A stretch of 64,000 bases of DNA. Origin: Sporofaciens musculi. Lineage in GTDB: Bacteria; Bacillota; Clostridia; Lachnospirales; Lachnospiraceae. The DNA lies in NCBI RefSeq assembly GCF_009830285.1, contig NZ_WUQX01000001.1, forward strand, positions 1,426,501 to 1,490,500, read 5' to 3'. The translations under genes were made by a program, and so were the position numbers. Positions 43,801 through 50,420 of this stretch are shown here, piece after piece; positions within the stretch are counted from its first letter, which is position 1; the number at the start of each line of letters is the position of its first letter. A model generated the notes under the pieces. It did no database searches. It was not told the DNA's origin and saw only the letters and a list, made by a program, of their open reading frames with translations.

Positions 43801-46796
43801 TTGACAGCTACAACGAGACGGATTATGAGGTGGAGCAGACTACGGCAAACCTTCTCTTTGAACGGCAGGCGGCGCTGTATCCGGACAAGACGGCTGTGAT
43901 TGCCTGCGGTACGTCCCTGACCTTTAGGCAGTTGAACGAGAACGCCAACAAGATTGCTAATTACCTGATTGACATGGGCTTAAAGATTGAACAGATGGTG
44001 GGCGTTATGCTGCCTCGGACAGTGGAGGTCTACGCTGCAAGACAGGGAATTATGAAGGCGGGAGGCGCATTTCTCCCCATAGATCCTGAATATCCGGACG
44101 AGAGAATCAGTTATATCCTGGAGGATTCTAAGGCGGAGTTCTTACTGCTGCCTGAGAGTCTGGCGAAAGAGCGCAAAATGCTTCTGGATAAATTGTCGGT
44201 CAAGGCCATTTTCATCGACCAGCTTCTTTCTTCGGAGGGAAAGACAGAAAATCCCCATGTGGACATCCGGCCTGACAATCTGTGCTACTGTATCTATACC
44301 TCAGGTTCTACTGGAAAACCGAAGGGGGTAATGATTGAGCACCAAAATCTGGTCAACTATGTGGATGACAACCGTTTCAACGTGGAGGCGCAGGCGTATG
44401 TCTATAATGCCACGGTATCCCTGGCGTTTGCGGCTATTACCTTCGACGTATCCATTTTGGAGGAATGTATCCCCCTTTATCACGGGATTACGGTCTGCAT
44501 GGCAAATGAGGAGGAAATCCATAATCCTCTGGCTCTTTCCAGTCTGATTTTGAAAAACGGGGTGGATATCCTGACTTGTACGCCGTCCTTCCTGATTAAT
44601 ATTATCGACATGCCGGAGATGAAGAAATCCCTGTCCCAGATTAAGATGTTTAACGTGGGCGCAGAGGCATTTCCGGAGGCTCTCTATGACAAGATCAGGG
44701 CTTTGGGGACAGAGGCTATTATATTCAACGGGTATGGGCCGACGGAGACCACCATTGGCTGTGCCTTTGACCAGATGACAGGGGAAAAGGTTACCATCGG
44801 AAAGCCTATGGCGAATATTAAGATGGTGATGATTGACCGTTATAGGAACCTTCTGCCTGCCGGAGCGCCGGGCGAGCTTCTGATTATCGGAAACGGCGTC
44901 GGCAGAGGCTATGTTGGGAAGCCGGAGATGACGGCGGACAAATTTATTCAGTTCGAGGGCAGGAGGGCATACCGAAGCGGTGATTTGGCGAAATGGAACC
45001 ACCATGGAAAGATTGAGTTCATGGGGCGCATGGATAATCAGGTGAAGCTTAGGGGACTGCGTGTGGAGTTGGATGAGATTGAGAATGTTATGAACCAGTA
45101 TCCTACGGTAAAATCCAGTGTGGTGCTGGTAAAGGAGAAGGATTCTATCCAGTTCCTGTGCGGATATTTTGTGGCGGAGAGCCAGATTGACAGGCAGAAG
45201 TTGACCTGCTTCATGCAGAAATATTTAACGCCTTACATGGTGCCCAGCGTCCTGATGCAGCTTCCTGAGCTGCCCCTTACCAACAATGGCAAGGTAAATA
45301 AGCGGGCCCTTCCTGAGCCGGAGTATACCACGGAGAACCAGAATTATGTGAAGCCGCGAACAGAATTACAGCGTAAGCTTTGCGAAATCTTTGAGATGGC
45401 TCTGGGCGCCGAGCAAATCGGAATTGAGGATGATTTCTTTGAAAACGGCGGAACGTCCCTGTCAGCTTCCAAGGTGGCTATGAAATGTATGAGCGCAGGG
45501 CTTCCGGTATCCTATGCAGATTTGTTTGACTATAAGACGCCTCTTAGCCTGGAACGCCATATTCAAGAATTAAATCAGGCAGAGAGCGAGGACGAGACAG
45601 AGGGCGGCGAGGATAAGGAAGGCTCTCTGGAGAAGATTTTAGGCAGGAACAGCGTAGAGTATGTGGATGAGATCCGTCCGTCTAAGGCTGGCAGCATCCT
45701 GTTGACAGGGGCAAACGGTTTCCTTGGGGCGCATATTCTGAAGCACTTGATTGACAATGGGGACCAGGTGATCTACTGTCTGCTTCGGAAAGGAAAAGCA
45801 TTATCCTTAGAAACACGGCTTAAGAGTATGCTGGTGTACTATTTCAGTAATCCTTATGAGGAATTATTCGGCAGCCGGATTCGTCTGATTGAGGGAGATA
45901 TTACGGACAGCGCTAAAGTTGACGGGCTTAAGGTCTATGATTTCGAGCAGATTATTAACTGTGCGGCCTGTGTGAAGCATTTCTCCGCGGACGATACGCT
46001 TGAGAAGGTGAATTACCAGGGAGTGCTGAATCTGATTCATCTGTGTAAAGAAACGGGACGGGAGTTAATCCAGATTTCCACCGTGAGCATTGCAGGTGAG
46101 AACGTGGCCGGAAGGTTTCCGGTAGAGAAACGTCTCCATGAGAATGAATTGTACTTCGGACAAAGCCTGACCAACAAATATATTGACACGAAATTTCGGG
46201 CAGAGAAGGCGGTGCTTGAGGCGGCTTTGGAAGGGATGAAGGGCAAGGTAATACGTGTAGGGAACTTAATGAGCCGTGTAAGCGACGGAGAGTTCCAGAT
46301 TAATTCTGTGACCAATGGATTTATGCGTACCCTTCGGGGATATGTGGCTCTTGGGAAATTTCCGGTATCCATGCTGGATATGCCTGCGGAGTTTTCACCC
46401 ATTGACTCCACGGCAGAGGCGATTGTAAGATTGGCTTCGTCGGAGGGAGATTTCACCGTGTTCCATGCTTACAGCAGTTATTTAATCCAGATGGCGGACG
46501 TAATCGAGCAGATGAACCAGTCAGGAATTAAGGTTGAGATTGTGAGTGATGAAGAGTTCCAGAAGGCCCTTGAGGCTGCCCTTGAAAATGAGGAGAAGAA
46601 TGAACTGATTTCAGGGCTGATTGCATATTCCTCCAGTGACAAGGATAACAGCTCGGTTTACATTGACGCGGATAATGGATTTACCACCAAAGCCCTTTAC
46701 CGGCTTGGGTTCAAGTGGCCGATGCCGGATGGTGATTATCTTAAGAATGCGCTGACCGCGCTTGAGACGTTGGGATTTTTTGACGGCAGAATCTAG
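37872..46796 (+). CDS. Non-ribosomal peptide synthetase, A-T-C-A-T-C-A-T-R
   Basis: 2974 residues, uninterrupted. Module 1: A (A3 LIYTSGSTGRPKG ~132; A5 NVYGCSE ~261; HTGD ~344; A10 NGKLDR), T (LGGDS, Ser507), C (HHLIFDG from His680). Module 2: A (YTSGSTGVPKG ~1135; Asp1182; NIYGPTE ~1266), T (AGLTSIG, Ser1516), C (HHIISDG from His1686). Module 3: A (YTSGSTGKPKG ~2142; Asp2192; NGYGPTE ~2286), T (NGGTS, Ser2529). It ends in a thioester reductase (LLTGANGFLGAH ~2614; ISTVSIAG; Tyr2770-x3-Lys2774), so release is reductive, to aldehyde or alcohol. By alignment to GrsA, A1 has Val180 where the amino-binding Asp235 should be, implying a carboxylic-acid starter; A2 code reads DAMFAGIVN and A3 DVLTNGGIG, matching nothing I can name. 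No MbtH or phosphopantetheinyl transferase in the window. Confidence 0.93.
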   Translation: MNFLDEFQSMVRRYPDKTAIVDRGGRRTTTYRELDALSRRIAAKLAQSGEISGQAVLVCMDRRMEYAAAEIGVLMAGAAFAPVLPEYPKERLDYIQEDCQAAVRIDADWLRDVGRYEEASPVRVADENRAMLIYTSGSTGRPKGIVHSMASLTQGIMRVRSILYLEDKDVVAAMAPMSFVVLVMEYFGTLSCGACTHIVPEEIRKDVRMIEDYFVEYDITCAFFSPQIMKFFKNKGGALKKVATGSERVSRLSGDGFELYNVYGCSETAMIASYYKIDEPMENTPIGKPAQGLKFFVLDENGNEVADEEDGELCIKGILGEAYLNLEEQSARTFQKQEDGEVLIHTGDIVRRLKDGNYLYVNRKDWMVKINGQRVETGEIEIKMSSMEGVENAVVKAFSDENGQNYLCGYYVAKPEIMSEQLRAFLRDSLPEYMIPRFFKRLDALPKNVNGKLDRTVLLPPGPEEYKARYHEPKNDVERRICSGFEEVLHCGKTGREDDFFRLGGDSINVLQLLECVSELPMTPEMVLRGRTPEMIAELLDADEAEKIEKACGKRDVYPLTDSQMGVYLECVNDPEATMYNIPMCCELPKKIDLNRFKEAVGLAVARHTSFGVNIALDNGAPVMCLHPEFQRADLKEWEVEDIEAVKKTFVRPFCMEGEPLYRMALYRCKGRCYFLFDVHHLIFDGTSVKVFLDEVSLLYQGEEPKPEEISLTDLAVYEETLKETPRYQSAREYFKGRFAGVDIEEMLIKDFRKKVITPRSKAVRQACGEEVSCMAVEQFVRQKGISENTLFLGAFSYVLAKLSGLNKSFFCTVNNGRHTTKLAQSTGMFVRTLPVSHSFEERMAVDEYLKGFQEDFYELMSHDCISFAELARDYGIASDILFVYQGEMLNGLTFAGEKYPAKPIPAGDVQANISVMVMKNQEGYEISLEYRTDLYRDETARGLLRMMQQTLQGMLSCVTLKEIALASELDLQVLDGFNDTEKLYDRSKTVVDLFREQAKKTPERTAVVYCNRRYTYAGVDEITDRLAAYVAEMGIGNEQAVSVLIPRCEYMAIASLGVSKAGAAYQPLDPSYPKDRLEFMMKDADAKLLIADKELLPLVPNFQGKVLLTEDIFSLPKVKQLPKPPKPEDLFILLYTSGSTGVPKGCMLEHGNIAAFCHWYSEYYGLTKECKVAAYASYGFDANMMDMYPALTVGAETHIIEENIRLDLNGLNQYFEKQGITHIFMTTQIGRAFATSMKNGKLMHLAMGGEALAPFTPKGNTKYYNIYGPTECTVNVTVYPLERYEDEFPIGKAISNIKLYVLDSQGRRAPVGMPGELCIAGYQVSRGYLNRPDKTKEVYSSNPFCALKGYDRLYHTGDIVRFLPDGSIQFIGRRDGQVKVRGFRIELSEVEEVIRRFPGITDATVAAFDEPAGGKYIAAYVVSEGEVDVDALNAFIEESKPPYMVPAVTMQIDKIPLNQNQKVNKRALPVPERRQEELAPPKNETQQKIFDCIAEVIGHKEFGVTTDIYRAGLTSIGAVKLNVLLSQAFDGAVIRNKDLKENDTVEKLEQFLAQSQGEEAFTKQEAYPLTQTQNGIFVECAANPGSTIYNIPFLFRLGEKVDLGRLKKALEDTVEAHPYIKTTLYMDDNGDIWQKRNDELPFEVEICQSMCKEDLVKPYQLILDRLFRICLFDTPEGKYLFLEFHHIISDGESCGIFLRDMNRAYEGGGLTKESFTGFEAALVEQKALKGEEYVLAKRYYDSVFEGCDTDFLPARDHREASPGLGVYKRTDTLKLDALKKFCEEQRITMNTLFTAAFGFVVGRYVYKDEAVFTTIYNGRNDSRLASVMNMLVKTLPVYCNLDGEKEVGDYLRETGEQLMNSMNSDIYSFAEISRAYNIKADLMFAFQGDNFQFDEIAGEKAVLQELSLDTAKAPLSVDVLVENGGIVYQAEYRSDMYEERTVAGLMESLSAVVLEFQTKKQLKEVSMVSGKARRELDSYNETDYEVEQTTANLLFERQAALYPDKTAVIACGTSLTFRQLNENANKIANYLIDMGLKIEQMVGVMLPRTVEVYAARQGIMKAGGAFLPIDPEYPDERISYILEDSKAEFLLLPESLAKERKMLLDKLSVKAIFIDQLLSSEGKTENPHVDIRPDNLCYCIYTSGSTGKPKGVMIEHQNLVNYVDDNRFNVEAQAYVYNATVSLAFAAITFDVSILEECIPLYHGITVCMANEEEIHNPLALSSLILKNGVDILTCTPSFLINIIDMPEMKKSLSQIKMFNVGAEAFPEALYDKIRALGTEAIIFNGYGPTETTIGCAFDQMTGEKVTIGKPMANIKMVMIDRYRNLLPAGAPGELLIIGNGVGRGYVGKPEMTADKFIQFEGRRAYRSGDLAKWNHHGKIEFMGRMDNQVKLRGLRVELDEIENVMNQYPTVKSSVVLVKEKDSIQFLCGYFVAESQIDRQKLTCFMQKYLTPYMVPSVLMQLPELPLTNNGKVNKRALPEPEYTTENQNYVKPRTELQRKLCEIFEMALGAEQIGIEDDFFENGGTSLSASKVAMKCMSAGLPVSYADLFDYKTPLSLERHIQELNQAESEDETEGGEDKEGSLEKILGRNSVEYVDEIRPSKAGSILLTGANGFLGAHILKHLIDNGDQVIYCLLRKGKALSLETRLKSMLVYYFSNPYEELFGSRIRLIEGDITDSAKVDGLKVYDFEQIINCAACVKHFSADDTLEKVNYQGVLNLIHLCKETGRELIQISTVSIAGENVAGRFPVEKRLHENELYFGQSLTNKYIDTKFRAEKAVLEAALEGMKGKVIRVGNLMSRVSDGEFQINSVTNGFMRTLRGYVALGKFPVSMLDMPAEFSPIDSTAEAIVRLASSEGDFTVFHAYSSYLIQMADVIEQMNQSGIKVEIVSDEEFQKALEAALENEEKNELISGLIAYSSSDKDNSSVYIDADNGFTTKALYRLGFKWPMPDGDYLKNALTALETLGFFDGRI

Positions 46797-46798
46797 GG

Positions 46799-48571
46799 GT
46801 GGATATGGAGAGAAATGCGTTTTTGATTAATAAAAAAATTCATCAGTATATTCTGCCGAGTGTGTTGATGACGGTTGCCATGCAGCTTGGGAATGTGGTG
46901 GATGGCATGATTGTGGGGAATATCCTTGGACCGGACGCTATGGCTGCTATTGAGATTTCTATGCCTGTGCTGCTCGTCCTTCAGATGCCGGCCATGATGC
47001 TGGCAATGGGAGGGGCGGCCGAGGCTGCCGTGTTGTTGGGAAAGCGAAGCACTCAGGAGGCGGATGGTGTGTTTAGCGCATCATTGGCAGCAGGACTTCT
47101 ATTGTCCGTGATTTTTGCCCTTTTTACTCCGTTTCTGCCTGGGGTTCTTGCTATGGCGCTTTCTGGGAACGGGGTAATGGCGGCGTTGGTTGAGCCTTAT
47201 ATTGCTGTGAATTTCGGCGGGATTCCCATTCTGACCCTTGCGATTATTTTTTGCTATTTTATGAATGCAGACAATCATCCGCAGCTTGGCAGCGCCCTTT
47301 TTATCATTGCGAATGTGGTGAATCTTGCCTTGGATTTGATTTTTCTAAAGGGGTTAAAGATCGGCATGGCAGGGAGCGCCCTTGCCACTATAATCGGGTA
47401 TTTGACAGGCATGGTGACGGTTCTGATTTATTTTCGGTCAAAGCATCGGATGCTGCATCTTGTAAAGCCAGACAGGGAGGCGCTTTCTTACGCCTGTCTG
47501 GCGGCAAAGGCGGGGATTCCAAGTGCGGCGTTTACCCTGATGTCAGCCTTAAAGTCGGTTATTATCAATTCTGCCATTGTAAGGCTTTTGGGAAATGATC
47601 CTATGGCGGTTTACTCGGTGTGCGCCAACGCTGTGCTGATTGCAGAGCTGTGTGTGGGCGGCATCATAGGGCTGGTTCAGAATATTGCAGGAATTCTTTA
47701 CGGGGAACGGGATTATTACGGGATACGCGCGCTGTGTAAGAAGGTGCTTACATACAGCTACATTGCCATTGGGGCGCTTTTGCTTTTATTCCTTATGATT
47801 CCCCAGTTTATTGCAGGGCTTTTTGGAATTACAGAGGGGGAGATGCTTGGCATGTGCAATATGGCGCTGCGCATTTTTGCCTTAAGTTTTCCGTTCTATG
47901 TGTACAACAAGTTCCTGATGTCCTACTATCAGACCATCTTACAGCCTGGACTTTCTACGGTAATTACGGTGCTTCAGGGATTTCTGGTCATCGTGCCTCT
48001 GACCCTTGGAGGAATCCTCCTGTGGGGGCTTTTGGGCGTGTGCGTGGCGGCGGTGGCAAGCGAAGCGGTTACTATCTTGTTAAGCGCTCTGTACCGAAGC
48101 GTGGGACAGCGCAAGGGAAGATTTGCGGCAGGAGTCTATATGCTTCCCCAGGTGTCAAAGGTTAAGACATTAGACTGCTCGATCCGTAACGACTTGAGTG
48201 AAGTGGTTGCCTTCCGTGAGAAGCTGTTTACCTTCTGCGAGGAAAACGGCATCACCGAGAGGGACGGGAAAATCCTTGGACTTGCTATGGAGGAGATTGC
48301 GGCTAACATTGTGCAGTACGGCTATCGGTCTGACCAGAAAAATTATATGGACATTAGTTTTACCATTCAGGATGATAAGTATATTTTACGAATCCGTGAC
48401 GACGGGATTCCCTTTAATCCTTTGGAGTATCAGCCAGGCGCGAAAGAGCAGGAGGAGAAGGTGACAGTGGGCGGAATCGGTCTGCTTCGTAAGATTATGT
48501 CTGATTTTCAGTATATGCGGGTGTTAAATATGAACAATACGGTGGCAGAATTAGATATTGTCCCAAAATAA
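46799..48571 (+). CDS. MATE exporter fused to RsbW-type serine kinase domain (intact ATP site)
   Basis: 590 residues, starting 2 nt after the NRPS stop (GTG 46799 or ATG 46805). Residues ~1-450 are a MATE transporter with about 12 helices (VLMTVAMQLGNVVDGMIVGN; MPAMMLAMGGAAEAAVLLG; FYVYNKFLMSYYQTIL). Residues ~460-590 are an HATPase_c_2/RsbW-like domain: N-box LAMEEIAANIVQYGY, G1 RIRDDGIPFNP, G2 VGGIGLLRKIMSDFQY, all key residues present. Fusion of an exporter to an anti-sigma-type kinase is unusual. Coupling to the NRPS suggests it exports the product and reports on or responds to the STAS protein encoded at 50089. Confidence 0.88.
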   Translation: MDMERNAFLINKKIHQYILPSVLMTVAMQLGNVVDGMIVGNILGPDAMAAIEISMPVLLVLQMPAMMLAMGGAAEAAVLLGKRSTQEADGVFSASLAAGLLLSVIFALFTPFLPGVLAMALSGNGVMAALVEPYIAVNFGGIPILTLAIIFCYFMNADNHPQLGSALFIIANVVNLALDLIFLKGLKIGMAGSALATIIGYLTGMVTVLIYFRSKHRMLHLVKPDREALSYACLAAKAGIPSAAFTLMSALKSVIINSAIVRLLGNDPMAVYSVCANAVLIAELCVGGIIGLVQNIAGILYGERDYYGIRALCKKVLTYSYIAIGALLLLFLMIPQFIAGLFGITEGEMLGMCNMALRIFALSFPFYVYNKFLMSYYQTILQPGLSTVITVLQGFLVIVPLTLGGILLWGLLGVCVAAVASEAVTILLSALYRSVGQRKGRFAAGVYMLPQVSKVKTLDCSIRNDLSEVVAFREKLFTFCEENGITERDGKILGLAMEEIAANIVQYGYRSDQKNYMDISFTIQDDKYILRIRDDGIPFNPLEYQPGAKEQEEKVTVGGIGLLRKIMSDFQYMRVLNMNNTVAELDIVPK

Positions 48572-48614
48572 GTATATATTATCCCAGGCACAACAATTCA
48601 AGGGATGAAATTGT

Positions 48615-48620
48615 TATAAT
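48615..48620 (+). promoter_or_regulatory. Possible internal promoter
   Basis: TTG-T-TATAAT, an extended-like -10 70 bp before the Cys-rich gene, in the widest gap of the gene train. The -35 is weak (ACAATT-like). Confidence 0.35.
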
Positions 48621-48689
48621 TGCAGAAAGCGTCTGGAAAGAATGGGGATAACTCTTTTCAGATTGAGGCAAGAAATAACAAGGAGGAAT

Positions 48690-48890
48690 ATGGAAGTGAA
48701 CCATTGTGAAAATCGAAGGCCGTGTCCTTGTACTTACGACTGTCCAAGGCATGGCAAATGCTGTGAATGTGTAGCACATCACCGCGACAATGACGAAGGG
48801 GTTCCAGGCTGTTTCTTTTCCAAAGAGGCTGAGGCAACCTATGACAGAAGTATCGAAGCATTATGCCGTGACCACGGCATCATACAGTAA
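48690..48890 (+). CDS. 66-aa Cys-rich protein (DUF6485-like)
   Basis: ATG 48690 with AAGGAGG upstream. Eight Cys in MEVNHCENRRPCPCTYDC..HGKCCECVAHH..VPGCFF, spaced to bind one or two metals. This is the pattern of the short DUF6485-type proteins of Clostridia. Function unknown; it sits between transporter and VOC genes. Confidence 0.65.
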   Translation: MEVNHCENRRPCPCTYDCPRHGKCCECVAHHRDNDEGVPGCFFSKEAEATYDRSIEALCRDHGIIQ

Positions 48891-48960
48891 TTCGTATTCT
48901 TCGGACACGGGCTTCGTCCAATAAGGAATAAATAATATATAATTTAGGAGGTATACCATT

Positions 48961-49542
48961 ATGCAAAAACCAAATTTTACGGGATTATCCCATGTTTGTA
49001 TCTTTGTAGACGATGTTTCAGAGGCATTCAAGTATTATGAGAGAATTCTTGGGGCAGTTCCTAATCAGCACATTCCTCACTGGAAGAATAAAGGCTTCTT
49101 CCAGGCAGGCGGATTTGTCAAAGAGGCTGAGGAGGCGGAAGTATCCATCGGCTTCATGGATGTACCCGGAACGAAATTCACCATTGAATTAATGTGCTAC
49201 CACAATCCAAAGGGACGTCAGGAACCGGTGATTTTCAAGGCAAACGACATCAGCGGCGCAAGACATGTAGCGTTAAAGGTTATCAATATTGAAGAAGCTT
49301 TTGAGTATATCAAGGCGCAGCCGGACGTGACGTTGATTAACACCACGGAGGACTACAAGGTTTACCAGATCAGTAAGACAGAACCGTCAGATTTCTACTA
49401 TTTTGACGAGGCAAAAGAGAAGGATGCCGAAGGAAAACAGAAGGCGGCGGATATCCTTGGAAACACGAAATACTTTTATTTTATTGACAAGTATGGCCTT
49501 CAGTGGGAGTTTGAGCAGGGTCATACAGATATAGGAGATTAG
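48961..49542 (+). CDS. VOC-family (glyoxalase/dioxygenase fold) protein
   Basis: 193 residues with TTAGGAGG upstream. Two beta-alpha-beta3 modules: LSHVCIFVDDVSEAFKYYER ... FTIELMCYH and GARHVALKVINIEEAFEYI ... YFIDKYGLQWEFEQGH. His12 and the Glu residues of FTIEL and WEFEQ are candidate metal ligands. The family includes glyoxalases, dioxygenases and drug-binding resistance proteins. A role in tailoring or sequestering a reactive product fits the neighbourhood but is inferred. Confidence 0.75.
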   Translation: MQKPNFTGLSHVCIFVDDVSEAFKYYERILGAVPNQHIPHWKNKGFFQAGGFVKEAEEAEVSIGFMDVPGTKFTIELMCYHNPKGRQEPVIFKANDISGARHVALKVINIEEAFEYIKAQPDVTLINTTEDYKVYQISKTEPSDFYYFDEAKEKDAEGKQKAADILGNTKYFYFIDKYGLQWEFEQGHTDIGD

Positions 49543-49551
49543 TGGGCAGTT

Positions 49552-50052
49552 ATGGATGAAAAAGCAAAGAAACCCAGGATGCAGACGTTTCATGCGGACG
49601 ATATGATTCTCAAAGAGGGAGAAGTAAGCGGCAGTATGTTCAAGATATTATCCGGATCTGTGGCGGTATTTAACCGCTATGGAGAGAAGGATGAGCATCT
49701 GATTGGAATCTATTCCAAGGGAAGATGTTTTGGAGAGTTAAATGTATTTTCCGACCTCCCCTGTATCTACACGGCGGTTGCCTATAATGATGTGCTGGTT
49801 ATGCGCGTCACCGGTGATTCGTTGGAGGAATTTATTGCCACCAATGCGAGAAATGTGATTGATATCATGCAGAACATGGCGCATACGGTACGGATGATGC
49901 AGAAGAATATTGAATTCCTGATTGACGATTTCTCCCAGAAGGAGGACGAGGAGCAGAAGAAAAAGGACGAGATTAGAAGCAAGATTATGCAGTACACCAA
50001 TCCGATGAACTATCCGCTTGCGAACCTGATACATACGAATGTGAGGGTATAA
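49552..50052 (+). CDS. Cyclic-nucleotide-binding-fold protein without DNA-binding domain
   Basis: 166 residues. The cNMP fold covers ~15-115 (DMILKEGEVSGSMFKILSGS; GIYSKGRCFGELNVFSDLP). In the phosphate-binding cassette the usual PRxA-type Arg is absent: the sequence continues PCIYTAVA, so cAMP binding is doubtful. A C-terminal charged coiled coil (FSQKEDEEQKKKDEIRSKIM) replaces the helix-turn-helix, suggesting a protein-interaction role. Nine nt after the VOC gene. Confidence 0.75.
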   Translation: MDEKAKKPRMQTFHADDMILKEGEVSGSMFKILSGSVAVFNRYGEKDEHLIGIYSKGRCFGELNVFSDLPCIYTAVAYNDVLVMRVTGDSLEEFIATNARNVIDIMQNMAHTVRMMQKNIEFLIDDFSQKEDEEQKKKDEIRSKIMQYTNPMNYPLANLIHTNVRV

Positions 50053-50088
50053 AGGAAATTAATATATAAGAAATGAGGTAGGACTATC

Positions 50089-50388
50089 ATGAATATTACA
50101 GAGAATCTGAATGGAAACCAGCTATGCCTTTCCCTTGAAGGGCGGCTTGACACGACCACCGCGCCAAAGCTTGAGAAGGTGACAAAGAGCCGTCTTGACG
50201 GCGTGACTGAGCTGGTTATTGATATGAAAGGGCTTGACTATCTTTCATCAGCAGGGCTTCGTGTGCTTCTGGGCGCACAGAAGACGATGAACAAGCAGGG
50301 AAGCATGAAGGTGACCAATGTAAATGAAACAATCATGGAAATCTTTGAGGTGACAGGCTTTGGGGATATTCTCACCATTGAGAAGTAA
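50089..50388 (+). CDS. STAS-domain anti-sigma-factor antagonist (RsbV/SpoIIAA-like)
   Basis: 99 residues, single STAS domain: LEGRLDTTTAPKLEKV, ELVIDMKGLDYLSSAGLRVL. Ser54 of the SSAGL motif is the predicted phospho-site used in partner switching, where an RsbW-type kinase phosphorylates it and a PP2C phosphatase resets it. All three activities are encoded in this gene train. Confidence 0.88.
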   Translation: MNITENLNGNQLCLSLEGRLDTTTAPKLEKVTKSRLDGVTELVIDMKGLDYLSSAGLRVLLGAQKTMNKQGSMKVTNVNETIMEIFEVTGFGDILTIEK

Positions 50389-50420
50389 TTCCGAAAACCT
50401 TTCAGAGCAGGGTTTTATTT

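Noticed and set aside
46100..46796. Thioesterase or terminal condensation domain as release domain of the NRPS
   Set aside because: The C-terminus has a GxxGxxG nucleotide-binding loop and YxxxK, as in thioester reductases; no GxSxG thioesterase motif is present.
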